Positions 22,736-35,853 are shown, counted from the first letter of the stretch. The stretch: DNA of 64,000 bases from Nymphaea colorata (GCF_008831285.2 NW_022204755.1:1-64000); one strand, 5' to 3'. The notes: generated by a model not told the origin, from the sequence alone. Translations and numbers: made by a program.

Positions 22736-25579
22736 TAGTGCACAATCTAAAGGATTGAAATTACAAGTTCGTATCAATACAAGTGCGATTTAAGTGATTC
22801 AAATGATCACACATACTTAATTGAATGTGCTTAACTTATTGTTACATCCATGTTGGTTGATTAAGTGAATTGAAATCACAAGTTTGTATGAAAATGAATG
22901 TGATTCGAGTGATTCATTTGGTGTCTTATAGTTAACCTAACGTGTTTCACATGTTATTACTTCCATGATCAATGATTTAAATAATTAAAACTCACAAGTT
23001 TATATGGATATAAAGGAGACCTATGCATTAGTTTGATCCGTTCTAGTTTGTACGATAAGTTGAACAAGTTGTTACATCTATAGTGATCGATGCACAAGTT
23101 CACATCAATACGAGTGGGATTTAAGTGATTCAATTGATCACGCATATTTAATTGAATGTACTTAACTTGTTGTTACGTTTATATTAAATGATTTAGTAAA
23201 TTCAAATCATAGGTTTATATGAAAATGAATGGGATTCGAGTGATTCATTTGGTGTCTATATGAAATGAATGGGATTCGAGTGATTCATTTGGTGTCTCAC
23301 AGGTAACTTAATGTGTTTCACTTGTTATTACATACATTTGATCACTTACGTAACCATTTGTTACATACGTATAGAATGCTTAGTGGCTTGAAAAAAGAAG
23401 TCCGTTTGGAAATGAATGAGGTCAAGTCACTATATTGGTCCCTTATAGTTAATCTAATGTATTTCACTTGTTATTACATCTATAATGAATGATTTAAATG
23501 GTTGAAATCACAAGTTTATATGAATACAAATGGTTGAAGTCACTATATTTGTACACGTGTAGTTAGTCCGATGAGTTGAATTTGCTTTTACATTTATAGG
23601 GAACGTTCTAAAGGATTGAAATCACATGTTCGTACGAATACAAGTGAGATTTAAGTGATTCATAAATCATGCATACTTAATTGAATGTGTTTAACTTATT
23701 GTTACATCTATAGTAAATGATTTAGTAGATTGAAATCACAAGTTTGTGCGAAAATGAATGATATTAGAGTGATTCATTTGGTGTCTTGTAGTTAACCTAT
23801 TGTGTTTACTTGTTATTACATCTTTGATCAATGATTTAAATGATTAAAACTTACAAGTTCGTATGGATATAAAGGAGACCTATGCATCAGTTTGATCCCT
23901 TGTAGTTGTTCAATAAGTTGAACAGTTCTTACATCTATGGTGATCGATGTAAGGAATTGAAATTACAAGTTCGTATCAATACGAGTGGGATTTAAGTGAT
24001 TCATTTTATGACATATACGTAATTGAATGTGCTTAACTTGTTGTTGCGTCATTATTAAATGATTTAGTAGATTAAAATCATAGGTTTGTATGAAAATGAA
24101 TGATATTGGAGTGATTCATTGGTGTCTTGTAAGTAACCTAATGTGTTTCACTTGTTGTTACATATATTTAATCACTTATATTTAATTGAGAGATTAAGTG
24201 ATTCATTTTCACTTGTTATTACATATAATTGATCACTTGTATTTAATTGAATGTGGTGACCATTTCTTACTTACGTATAGAATGACCTAGTGCTTTGATA
24301 CCAGAAGTTCGTTTGAATACATATATAATGAATGATTTAAATGATTGAAATCACATGTTCATGTGGATACAAACGCAGGTAGTTATCCGATGAGTTGAAT
24401 TTATTCTTACAACTATAATGCACGATCTAATGATTGAAATCATAAGTTCGTATCAATACAAGTGCGATTTAAGTGATTCAAATGATCACACATACTTAAT
24501 TGAATGTGCTAACTTATTGTTACATCCATGTTGCTGATTAAGTGAACTGAAATCACAAGTTTGTATGAAAATAATGTGATTCGGGTGATTCATTTGGTGT
24601 CTTATAATTAACCTAATGTGTTTCACTCGTTATGACAACTATGATCAACGATTTAAACGATAAAAACTCACAAGTTTATATGGATGTAAAGGAGACCTGG
24701 ATTAGTTTAGTTTGATCCCTTGTAGTTTGTTCAATAAGTAGAACATGTTGTTACATCTCATTCATTTGTATCCATACGCACACTAAATCACTCGTCTCAA
24801 TACGAGTGAGATTTAAGTGATTCATTTGATCACGCATACTTAATTGAATGTGTTTAACTTGTTGTTACGTCTATATTAAATGATTTAGTATATTGAAATC
24901 ATAGGTTTGTACGGAAATGAATGAGATTTGAGTGATTCATTTGGTGTGTTGTAGGTAACCTAATATGTTTCACTTGTTATTACATATATTTGATCACATA
25001 TATTTAATTGAGAGATTAAATGATTCATTTTCACTTGTTATTACATATATTTGATCAATATATTTAATTGAGTGGCGTAGCCATTTGTTACATACGTATA
25101 GAATGACTTAGTGGCTTGAAATAAGAAGTTCATTTGGAAATTAATGAGAGTCAGGTCATTAAGTTGGTCCCTTACAGTTAATCTAGTGTATTTCACTTGT
25201 TATTACATCTATAATGAATGATTTAAATGATTGAAATCGCAAGTTCATATGGATACAAATGGGATCTATGCATTACTTTGAATGCGTGTAATTAGTCGAT
25301 GAGTTGAATTTGTTGTTAATCTATAGTGAACGATCTAAAGGATTGAAATCACGCGTTCGTACCAATACAAGTGAGATTTAAATGATTCATATGATCATGC
25401 ATGCTTAACTGAATGTGTTTAACTTGTTGTTACATCTATTAATGATTTAGTAGATCGAAATCACAAGTTTGTATGAAAATGAATGAGATTCGAGTGATTC
25501 ATTTGGTGTCTTATGGTTTACTAATGTGTTTCACTAGTTGTTACATTTATAATGATTCTTAATACGGATGTCTTAACAA

Positions 25580-25825
25580 GTGATTCATTTGGTGTCATAT
25601 AGTTAACCTAATGTGTTTCACTTGTAATTTAATTGAATGTGCTTAACAAGTGAATTAGGTTAACAATAGGGCACCAAATGAATCACTCAAATCTCATTCA
25701 TTTTCATGCAAGCTGTGATTTCAATCTACTAAATCATTAACATGGATATAACATAAGTCAAGTACATTCAATAAAGTATGCGTGATCATATGAATCACTT
25801 AAATCTACTCGTATTGGTACGACTA
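25580..25825. repeat. Inverted monomer module 4 of the satellite
   Basis: Fourth copy, following the marker at 25556. It has several single-base losses compared with the other four modules. Confidence 0.83.
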
Positions 25826-28727
25826 TAGTGCACAATCTAAAGGATTGAAATTACAAGTTCGTATCAATACAAGTGCGATTTAAGTGATTCAAATGATCAC
25901 ACATACTTAATTGAATGTGCTTAACTTATTGTTACATCCATGTTGCTTGATTAAGTGAACTGAAATCACAAGTTTGTATGAAAATGAATGTGATTCGATG
26001 ATTCATTGGTGTCTTATAGTTAATCTAACGTGTTTCACATGTTATTACATCCATGATCAATGATTTAAATAATTAAAACTCACAAGTTTATATGGATATA
26101 AAGGAGACCTATGCATTAGTTTGATCCTTTCTAGTTTGTACGATAAGTTGAACATGTTATTACATCTATAGTGATCATGCACAAGTTCACATCAATACGA
26201 GTGGGATTTAAGTGATTCAATTGATCACGCATATTTAATTGAATGTACTTAACTTGATGTTACGTTTATATTAAATGATTAGTAAATTCAAATCATAGGT
26301 TTATATGAAAATGAATGGGATTCGAATGATTCATTTGGTGTCTTACAGGTAACCTAATGTGTTTCACTTGTTATTCTATACATTTGATCACTTATGTTTA
26401 ATCGAGAGATTATGTTATTCATTTTTACTTGTTCTTACATACATTTGATAACTTATATTTAATTGAATGTGCGTAACCATTTGTTACATACGTATACAAT
26501 GACTTAGTGGCTTGAAAAAAGAAGTCCGTTTGGAAATGAATGAGAGTCAAGTCACTATATTGGTCCCTTATAGTTAATCTAATGTATTTCACTTGTTATT
26601 ACATCTATAATGAATGATTTAAATGTTTGAAATCACAAGTTTATATGGATACAAATGGTTGAAGTCACTATGTTTGTACACGTGTAGTTAGTCCGATGAG
26701 TTGAATTTGTTGTTACATTTATAGAGAACGTTCAGAAGGATTGAAATCACATGTTCGTACGAACACAAGTGAGATTTAAGTGATTCATATAATCATGCAT
26801 ACTTAATTGAATGTGTTTAACTTGTTGTTACGTCTATAATAAATGATTTAGTAGATTGAAATCACAAGTTTGTGCGAAAATGAATGAGATTCGAGTGATT
26901 CATTTGGTGTCTTGTAGTTAACCTATTGTGTTCACTTGTTATTACATCTTTGATCAATGATTTAAATGATTAAAACTTACAAGTTTGTATGGATATAAAG
27001 GAGAACAATGCATTAGTTTGATCCATTGTAGTTAGTTCAATAAGTTGAACTAGTTCTTACATCTATGGTGATCGATATAAAGAATTGAAATAACAAGTTC
27101 GTATCAATACGAGTGGGATTTAAGTGATTCATTTTATCACACATACGTAATTGAATGTGCTTAACTTGTTGTTATGTCTATATTAAATGATTTAGTAGAT
27201 TAAAATCATAGGTTTGTATGAAAATGAATGATATTGGAGTGATTCATTTGGTGTCTTGTAAGTAACCTAATGTGTTTCACTTGTTATTACATATATTTGA
27301 TCACTTATATCTAATTGAGAGATTAAGTGATTCATTTTCACTTGTTATTACATATAATTGATCACTTGTATTTAATTGAATGTGCGTGACCATTTGTTAC
27401 TTATGTATAGAATGACCTAGTGGCTTTGATACCAGAAGTTCATTTGGAATACACATATAATGAATGATTTAAATGATTGAAATAACAAGTTCATGTGGAT
27501 AGAAACGCGTGTAGTTAGTCTGATGAGTTGAATTTATTGTTACAACTATAGTGCACGATCTAAAGGGATTGAAATCACAAGTTCGTATCAATACAAGTGC
27601 GATTTAAGTGATTCAAATGATCACACATACTTAATTGAATGTGCTTAACTTGTTGTTACATCCCTATTGCTAGATTAAGTGAATTCAAATCACAAGTTTG
27701 TGTGAAAATAAATGAGATTTGAGTGATTCATTTGGTGTTTTATAATTAACCTAATGTGTTTCACTCGTTATGACATCTATGATCAACGATTTAAACGATA
27801 AAAACTCACAAGTTTATATGGATGTAAAGGAGACCTATGGATTAGTTTAGTTTGATCCCTTGTAGTTTGTTCAATAAGTTGAACATGTTGTTACATCTCA
27901 TTCATTTGTATCTATACGCACACTAAATCACTCGTCTCAATACGAGTGAGATTTAAGTGATTCATTTGATCACACATACTTAATTGAGTGTGCTTAACTT
28001 GTTGTTACGTCTATATTAAATGATTTAGTATATTGAAATCATAGGTTTGTTTGGAAATGAATGAGATTTGAGTGATTCATTTGGTGTCTTGTAGGTAACC
28101 TAATGTGTTTCACTTGTTATTACATATATTTGATGACATATATTTAATTGAGAGATTAAATGATTTATTTTCACTTGTTATTACATATATTTGGTCAATA
28201 TATTTAACTGAGTGTGCGTAGCCATTTGTTACATACGTATAGAATGACTTAGTGGCTTGAAATAAGAAGTTCGTTTGGAAATGAATGAGAGTCAGGTCAT
28301 TAAGTTGGTCCCTTACAGTTAATCTAGTGTATTTCACTTGTTATTACATCTATAATGAATGATTTAAATGATTGAAATCGCAAGTTCATATGGATACAAA
28401 TAAAATCTATGCATTACTTTGAATGCGTGTAATTATTGCGATGAGTTGAATTTCTTGTTACATCTATAGTGAATGATCTAAAGGATTGAAATCACGCGTT
28501 CGTACTAATGCAAGTGAGATTTAAGTGATTCATATGATCATGTATACTTAATTGAATGTGTTTAACTTGTTGTTGCATCTATATTAAATGATTTAGTAGA
28601 TCGAAATCACAAGTTAGTATGAAAATGAATGAGATTCGAGTGATTCATTTGGTGTCTTATGGTTTACCTAATGTGTTTCACTAGTTGTTACATTTATAAT
28701 GATTCTTAATACGGATGTCCTTTACAA

Positions 28728-28978
28728 GTGATTGATTTGTTGTCATGTAGTTAACCTAATGTGTTTCACTTGTAATTTAATTGAATGTGCTTAACAAGTG
28801 AATTAGGTTAACAATAGGGCACCGAATGAATCACTCAAATCTCATTCATTTTCATGCAAGCCTGTGATTTCAATCTACTAAATCATTTAACTTGGATATA
28901 ACAATAAGTCAAGTACATTCAATAAAGTATGTATGATCATATGAATCACTTAAATCTGAATCGTATTGGTACGACTAT
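28728..28978. repeat. Inverted monomer module 5 of the satellite
   Basis: Fifth copy, following the marker at 28703; it is the last one before the array ends. Confidence 0.83.
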
Positions 28979-29174
28979 AGTGCACGATCTAAAGGATTGA
29001 AATTACAAGTTCGAATCAATACAAGTGCGATTTAAGTGATTCAAATGATCACACATACTTAATTGAATGTGCTTAACTTATTGTTACATCCATGTTGCTT
29101 TATTAAGTGAATTGAAATTACAAGTTTGTATGAAAATGAATGTGATTCGAGTGATTCATTTGGTGTCTTTCATA

Positions 29175-29412
29175 TATAGACGATTTATCAGCGATTTGGT
29201 TGAATGAATTGTGAAATTTCGAACAGCATTATAAATTAAAAGTCATATTTTTCTCAAAATGCAACATATAAAAAAGTTAATTAAATGCTATCTTAAAATA
29301 TATTAAAACAGTGCATATATAACTAGTCCCAATTAGTGCCCCCATTTGGAGCAGGTTGTTTCTCCACGTTTTTCAGTGAAAGAGAGTAACGCCCAAAGCG
29401 CCTCCATTTCAT
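29175..29412 (+). repeat. Mosaic repeat block X, copy 1
   Basis: 29175-29345 is the reverse complement of 51355-51535 and of about 56745-56870. The adjoining 29346-29412 (with AAAGCGCCTCCATTTCATGT) is found inverted at about 56598-56660. No coding capacity. The family is not recognised; see blocks Y, Z and W. Confidence 0.8.
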
Positions 29413-30655
29413 GTGAATTTTATTCATAATGCAGCAAATAATTGCAAATATTGCTGAATTTATTTCTATTGAGATAAATACTTGTAAATTTTTTTGTTAA
29501 TATTTTGCTATATATCCTATTGTTTATCCTTGTGAAAAGCACATAATCTGTTACGTAAGAACATGTAAATCACTTACCTAGTTTTACTCTAATATGGTGC
29601 CATAATAATAAAAGAACATTATTTAAGTCTAGAAATTCCTGAAGATATATAACTAATTTGGTGCTTAAAGGAAGAATATAAGCTATATACTAATAATTAA
29701 TATGCATCTACAACAGTACATCCCTTAATTCTTTATATTTTTTCCCAAATAAATATAGAAGCATCTCTTCCTTGTTGTCTAAACAAAACAATTTGGCATG
29801 TTTAGTTTATTTAATTTGTAGCGGGATTGGAAATTAACACCTAGGTGGATATTAAACTTCCACAGTAAATTATTCAAAACTAATTAATATTGAGGTTGTT
29901 AAGTTTTTTATAAAAATATTTTGAAAATTCGTTAATAAAAGCGATGGGTGTTGGTCACTAACAAGGCTGAACAAAATCCCCAAAATGGTGCAAATTAATT
30001 TGTTGATTCCAGCTCATTGTGCATATCTTTGGGACAACGGCAACATTTACTGGTAAGGTGGATCCTCATGTACAGTGGACATCCCAAACAGTGCACCAAT
30101 TAACGTACAGCTATTATTGAATTTTTTTTTTGTTAGGGGGGGTCATGGGGCAAGAGAGAGAGAGAGATGAGAGAGAGAGAGAGCGCTTCTCGGTTACGGA
30201 AACAGGGATGGTGAGCATATGAAGAAGGGGTAAAGTGTGTCGAGGCCTCCTCATGAGCTTGTTGTTGCCAACACCACCATCATCAACATCATTGTTGTCT
30301 TCTCAAAAGATTTAGTGGAGAAAGTATGACTTAGCAAATGAAAGAACAGTAGGGCCTTCTACCTCTTGGGATCTGTTATGGAAAATGAAAACGAATTCTT
30401 AAAGCTGTGTTATATTAACTTTGTTTTTTTACACCTACTGTAAAGCAGTAAAATTGAATCGTGGTATTCCTTGCCATGCATGAGAAATTCTATAGAAGGT
30501 TGAAGGCATGTTTTGTTGTAACAGGAAATATTCTTTTACGCCTGTAAAAAAATTGATTTTCTACATAAAGATCATAAATATGTGAAAGGAAGAAGAGCAC
30601 GATGCTCGTATATATATTTTTTTAGGGGCGTCGTGGGGGAAGAGAGAAAGAGAGA
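29413..30655 (+). repeat. Mosaic repeat block Y, copy 1
   Basis: About 1.24 kb nearly identical to 50103-51345 in direct orientation; its right part is also present inverted at 41070-41505. It contains two GA microsatellites (about 30150-30182 and 30645-30661). No ORF with a recognised domain. Probably part of a non-autonomous dispersed element. Confidence 0.85.
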
Positions 30656-30659
30656 GAGA

Positions 30660-30998
30660 GAGATCGATCATTGACTTTGTTTAGAAAAACACAAATGAAA
30701 TATTAATGAGTTAAATGAAAAACAGCAAGAACATTTGAGTTCAAATATTTGCTAAGTTATTTTTCTTAATATTTGTTATCATAATTTTTCAAAAAATTGG
30801 GGAAGATTGTAACACGTTGTTGAAATTTTCTGCTCAATCGACCATCATGCATGTTGAAACGAATATATATGTAGCACAGCCGGTTTTCTGGTCTTTCGAA
30901 CATGGTGTATATTTTTTTGTTTGGCTCACAATCTGTCCTTAGGCATATTCTGATCTTGATTAACTTTGTCTACAATACAATAAAAAAATCACCTTCAA
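30660..30998 (+). repeat. Mosaic repeat block Z, copy 1
   Basis: Reverse complement of 49450-49795. At 49.8 kb this block continues into a gypsy Gag zinc-knuckle fragment; here it joins a GA tract on its left and a copia gag on its right. So it belongs to a rearranged LTR-element relic. Confidence 0.8.
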
Positions 30999-31010
30999 AT
31001 TAGTTTCTCC

Positions 31011-33344
31011 TTGCATGGGAAGTTGGGAAAGAACAATGAGTCGGGAAATATCAATGGCCATGAAAATTCCCAAGTGATATCTGATCTCTTCTATTTGCAT
31101 CAGTCGGATAATTTCGAAAGTGGGTTAGTATCTCAACGACTTATCGATGATAACTATGCAATTTGGAGCAGAGTTATGACTGTGGCTCTATCAACCAAAA
31201 ACAAGTTAGGATTCATAGATGGGACTATCAAAGAGCCTAAAGAGGATGAGCATAATCTATGTTGTGGGTATGATGTAACAATCTGGTTCTAGCATGGATT
31301 CGTAATTCAATTAGTAAGGAGATTCATGATAGCATCGCTTATGCTACCTCAGATCAAGAAATATGGGAGGAGTTAAAAGAAAGATATACTCAGAGTCATG
31401 CACCAAGAGTCTTTCAGCTACACAGTTCAATACATCGATTACAGCAACAGTCCATGTCTGTTACTACATATTATACAAAACATATTATATAAAAATCAAA
31501 CTGCTTTGGGAAGAATTAAATTACTACGATCCGGTGCCTGTGTTCGTGTGGGGGCATAAAAATTTATTCGGATCAAATCCAAAGAGAACGTGTAATTTAT
31601 TTCTTAAAGGGACTGAACGACTGATATGATGCTATTAGAGGAGAGATTTTATTGCTTGATACCTTATCCATATTAAACAAATTATCTGCTCTAGTTTTGC
31701 AGGAGGAACAGTAGCATGAAGCAAGATTCATGCCGCCAGCCTCTCACGCCACCTTGGCAATACCACACAATCATATTCCCAAAGCAGCATCACTTGAATG
31801 AAGTTTCAACTTTGAATGCAATAAAGAAGGATGTCAAAGTCGACCAATCTGTAGCTATTGTCATAGCACAGGTCATGTGAAAGATAAATGTTTCAAGTTT
31901 AATGGCTATCCTCGAGGACATCGATTCCATGATCCCAACTTTTGGCCACCACTAGCTGCAGCTACAATTCATAATCAAAGGCCGGTGGACCTCCATGCAA
32001 GCGATGGTACTAGTTACTTTGCAGCAACGGTCAAACTTCCAAGTAAGTTGTACCTTCAACCACCATGTATGAGTATCATAAACTATTATCACTTGCTAGA
32101 ACTCCGTCTGCCTCTATCAATTTCACAGGTAATATATCTTCATCTAGTGTCTCCCATCTTCCTTGGATTATCGATTCTGGAGCAAGTTGGTGCATTTGTG
32201 CCGATAGCTCTCTACTTCAAAAACCAACCAATTGCCGAGTACCTATAAACCTACCTAATGGACATACAATAACAGTCCATCAAACCAATGTTGTTAAACT
32301 ACCACCATTCACTCTTGAAAATTCCTTGTATATTCTCTCTTTCAAATTGAACCTACTCTCTGTTAGTCAATTGACCAAGGCACTAAACTTTTCTGTAACT
32401 TCTTCCCTACTCATTGTGTCTTGCAGGACTTGAATGTGGGATTTCTATTGCTCTCTTATTTTGGCTCCGTCGACCAATGGTAACTTGACATTCAATGCAA
32501 TGAAAGGCACAAGGTACCCTCTTTTTAACTTTACTTCACTTTCTCGTTTCTCTCCTAAAAACCTTTGCAGTGGCAGTTGGACATAGGGAGTGGCGAGACA
32601 CAATGAACTTAGAAACTAGTGCACTAAAGGAAAACAACACTTGGGCAATGACCACTTTCCAGAAGGAGTTAAGCCCATTGGTTGCAAGTGAGTTTACAAA
32701 ATCAAGTTCCGATCAGACGGTACTATTGAGTGATACAAGACACGCCTGCACTCTTAAATATTTTTTGGGTTTAGAAATTGCTTGTTCAAGTGCTGGAATT
32801 TATGTTTTGCAGCAAACGTATGCTCTCAAGACTATAAGAGAAACAAGTATAATGGGTGCCAAGCCAATGGAATTTCTAGTGGAACGAAAGCACGGTCTCG
32901 AAGAAGGTATTCTCCTAAGCAAACAAACCAATCTTCAAATGAGTGTGTTTTGTGATTATGATTGGGTGGCATGTCAAGAAACACGAAGGCCCTTAACTAG
33001 TTAAAATTCTTGTGGAAGCAGAATACAAGGCATTGTTAAAGGTTAAAATTCTTGTTGTCGGATCTAGGCGTGAGACATCTACAACCGACAAATCTATACT
33101 ACAACAATCAGGCTGCCATGCATATTGCAGCCAATCTAGTTTTTCATGAGCATACCCAACATATAGATTTAGACTGTCATGTTGAATGAGAAAAGATAAA
33201 TCAAGGTGTAGTGAGAACCAGTTACATTAAGAGCAAAGATCAGCTGACAGACTTATTCACTACGGCCTCAGGCAAGGAAGCATTTAATCATCTTCTATCC
33301 AAACTGAACCTAAGAAATTTCTACACTTAGTTTGAGGGGGGAGT
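31011..33344 (+). pseudogene. Ty1-copia element A, internally deleted gag-pol
   Basis: Degenerate copia coding region read in several frames. Gag of the UBN2 type begins at about 31110 (DDNYAIWSRVMTVALSTKNK) and runs to about 31700; a CCHC zinc knuckle (CSYCHSTGHVKDKC) lies at about 31848-31890; the protease DSGAS is at about 32170. After about 32430 the integrase is missing, and at about 32570 the start of RT is joined to the end of RT (LKYFLGLEIA). The YVDD region is therefore also missing. The RNase H C-terminus (HTQHIDLDCH, IKSKDQLTDLFT) follows to about 33330. Frameshifts and in-frame stops are frequent, so this copy cannot make an active enzyme. It ends in a polypurine tract at 33335-33344 before its LTR. 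Confidence 0.88.
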
Positions 33345-33590
33345 GTTAAAATTAAGATTCGCTTCTTATCTTCTTATCTGACATCTTAACAATAAGATTT
33401 TGAGTTGGTTAGTGAAGCTGTTAAGATGAGTCGGCCGAATGTCATGGGATAAGATGAGCCAGCCAAATGTCATGAGATAAGTTGAGCCAGCCAAATATCA
33501 TGGGATAAGATGAGCCAGCCAAATGTCGTTGAAACTAAAAACCATGTACTACTTTTTATTTTGTATATAAGTGTGTAAGATCAATAGAAA
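33345..33590 (+). repeat. 3' LTR of copia element A (truncated)
   Basis: It begins TGTTAAAATTAAG directly after GAGGGGGGAG. It carries three and a half copies of a 28-bp repeat (33430-33531, core GCCAGCCAAATGTCATG) and a TATATAA at about 33556. At about 33590 it breaks straight into another copia gag, so the LTR end is missing. Confidence 0.75.
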
Positions 33591-35010
33591 AAGCAACTTG
33601 ACCTTTGTTGATGGTAGTCTTCCCAAACCCAGCATTGCAGCTCCTGAGATCATGATGTGGAGGCATTTGCAATCACATGGTCTTTCATGGATTCCTAACT
33701 CCATCTCAAAAGAATTATCAAGCAATATCATCTACACCACCACAACTATTGAAGTGTGGGCACACTTAAAAGACCGATTCACTGAAAGCACAACCCCTCA
33801 TAAGTACCAACTCAAGTCCTCCATTAGTCGTTTGAATCAAGAAAATATATTTGTTGCTCTTTATTTTACAATATTAGGATAAGCTTTCATCCTATGACGT
33901 TCTTTCGGAATGCCCTTGCAATGCCTTGAAAGTGGTTGCTGAAAAGCAACAAGAAGAAAGAGTGATTAAATTTCTTATGAGATTGAATGATTCATTCATT
34001 GCTATGAGAAGGCAAATTCTACTTATGAAACCCTTGCCTTCTCTACAAACAACATGCACTGGTCCTTCAAGAGGAGAAGCTCGTCTTCAAACTAGTGCTG
34101 TTGATTATGTTGGTCTCTCAGCAAGTGCAAATTTGAATGCGTTTGAAAACCAACAAAACAAACACCCATAATACTTCTGCAATTAGTGTAAGATTTCAGG
34201 ACATCAAAGGAACGATGCTTCAAATTAAATGGTTACCCTCCAAACTTTATAGGTGGAAAACAGAGCAAGGCAAGGGGGCTATTATCATGGCCTCTGTTGG
34301 AGGGAAAACTGATTCCAATGCCTTAATCTCCACCACACATGGAAAATAGTTCAGCAAGGACACTGCTCCAATTCTAACTCAAGACGAATATATTCAATTC
34401 AAACAACTCCTCAAAAATCGATCAATAACCCAAATAAGCTTTCCGACTATGTCATTCTTCAAACTGGACACCTGGGTAATAGATATTGGTGGTAGTCACC
34501 ACATGTCATGCTGCCATAAATCATTGCTAGATGACACAAAATTAGCTGTTCCATTTTCAATCAGAGTTCAGACAACAGAACACGTGTCAGTAAAGCTGTT
34601 CTATCACCTTCCATTTTTCTTCAAACAGTATATTATCTTCCAAGGTTTGCTTACAACATATTGTCTGCGTGCAGATTTATTCAGAAAACCAAATGTCATC
34701 TGATTTTCCCCACTACTAGGTGCTTTGTGCAGGACCTGATCTCCATGACGAGGACTGAGCTGGGTGATTCATCAGGGGAATTCTTCATTTTCAAGTCACC
34801 TCTTACAACTGTACACTGCTTGTTCACGAAAATCACTCAATCAGATTTCGATGTTTGGCATATGAGACTTGGCCAACCATCCTACTCAAAGAATCAAATG
34901 CTTTGAAAGCATGACTCTATCATTAAGTTGTCAAATAATTTCTGTGAAGTATGTAGTGTTGCTAAACAATATAGATTGATGTTCAAATTAAGTGAATCTT
35001 GTTTTGCTGA
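33591..35010 (+). pseudogene. Ty1-copia element B, gag to pre-integrase fragment
   Basis: It begins in mid-Gag (LTFVDGSLPKP) at the broken LTR of element A. UBN2-type Gag continues (TTTIEVWAHLKDRFTE) to about 34170; a protease-like WVIDIGGSHHMSC lies at about 34465-34510, with IGG in place of the usual DSG/DTG; a GAG-pre-integrase segment (FDVWHMRLGQPS) is at about 34850. Similarity stops at about 35010, where a copia Gag in the opposite direction begins. Several frameshifts are present, and the reading frame is not functional. Confidence 0.8.
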
Positions 35011-35011
35011 A

Positions 35012-35405
35012 GCTTTTGATTTGCTTTCTTGGTAATCCAGTGCATAAGCTTCTTCAAGTGTTTTCCACACATGTTGTGCTATTTCCAATCCAACGACCAA
35101 GCCTAGAACATCCGTTAAGAGCGTACCTCTGATCCATCCACGTAGGAGTCGATTTGACATTTCCATTGCAGGTGGTCTAGATTGATTTGTTGCTTGCTAC
35201 CAGGAATGATGAATTGATCTGGTGCAGTGATTTTACCACTGATGCACCCTCGCAAGTGTTGACTTTCAATAAGGCAAAGTACTTGTGTTTTCCATAGGAG
35301 GAAGTTTGTTTGAGAAAGCTTTATGGAAACGAAATTAGCTACATTCAATATAGATGGGTAAGGAAACTTCTGGTTTGAGGTGATGTGAGCAATGGAAGAA
35401 GCCAT
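35012..35405 (-). pseudogene. Ty1-copia element C, gag N-terminal fragment
   Basis: Minus-strand Gag starting with ATG at 35405 (MASSIAHITSNQKF). Two overlapping frames show the UBN2-type pattern: NFVSIKLSQTNFLLWKTQV, then LLRGWIRGTLLTDVLGLVV and AQHVWKTLEEAYA. One frameshift lies near 35150. The element is cut at about 35012 by the tail-to-tail junction with element B. Confidence 0.82.
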
Positions 35406-35424
35406 GGGTGGGACCTTTCTTTAC

Positions 35425-35442
35425 AGTTGCTTTGATACCATA
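35425..35442 (-). other. Primer-binding site of copia element C
   Basis: The minus strand reads ATGGTATCAAAGCAACTG just upstream of the Gag start, close to the initiator-Met tRNA complement (TGGTATCAGAGC) used by most plant copia elements. Confidence 0.75.
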
Positions 35443-35445
35443 AAG

Positions 35446-35853
35446 AGAAAAATGAAGATTGGAAGAAAACTTCTCATTTTTCATGATTTTTCATTGTTAT
35501 GTGCATGTCCTTTGATACACCAAGCAGGGATTTTACAGTTACACGTTATACGATAAAGGAGATCCCATGATCAGCACCTTTTTCTCACAACACTTCTCGC
35601 TGGGTGGTTCTTGAACTGATCAGCACTACTTTTCTCACGTCTGCATGATCAGCACTTTCTAGAAACTTCTTCCTCACACACTCAGCATAGTGGATCAGCA
35701 TAGTGGGTGGTTCAGCCATCGCTTCTTTCTCACACGCATAGTGGGTGGTTCTTCTTTCTCACACGATCACCATATGGCACGGCTTTCTCACACGATCAGC
35801 CGGCCACCACTACTCACATGATCTGCATAGTCAGAGGTCTAGAAACATCTACA
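35446..35853 (-). repeat. Probable 5' LTR of copia element C
   Basis: About 0.4 kb directly upstream (minus sense) of the PBS. It contains repeated TTTCTCACACGATCAGC-like motifs, which may be enhancer repeats. A possible TGTAGATGTTTCTAG start lies at 35853. The exact ends are not proven, because no second LTR copy is in the window. Confidence 0.45.

Larger units (their letters stand above)
16880..29170. repeat. Satellite array: about 115-bp monomers in higher-order units
   Basis: 12.3 kb of diverged tandem units. A typical monomer (for example 19428-19542, 115 bp) runs from CTTGTTGTTAC through GAAATCACAAGTT and GTGATTCATTTGGTG to the next CTTGTTATTAC. Shorter spacer units of about 61 bp (TTGATCACATATATTTAATTG) lie among them. 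A marker string, TTCTTAATACGGATGTCC, recurs at 18141, 20133, 22461, 25556 and 28703, giving higher-order periods of 1992, 2328, 3095 and 3147 bp. The array stops abruptly at about 29170 within the motif ...TTTGGTGTCTT. Composition is strongly AT-rich and no credible gene lies inside; the 75-codon ORF at 28110-28337 is chance. I do not recognise the family. Confidence 0.93.

Noticed and set aside
28110-28337. 75-codon minus-strand ORF in the satellite
   Set aside because: Monomer sequence read in frame by chance; other units break it.
16880-29170. CRISPR-like array
   Set aside because: Repeats are long, adjoining and diverged without spacer structure, in a plant genome.
30130-30190. GA-rich tracts as regulatory elements
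   Set aside because: They are microsatellites inside repeat block Y, with no gene nearby to regulate.
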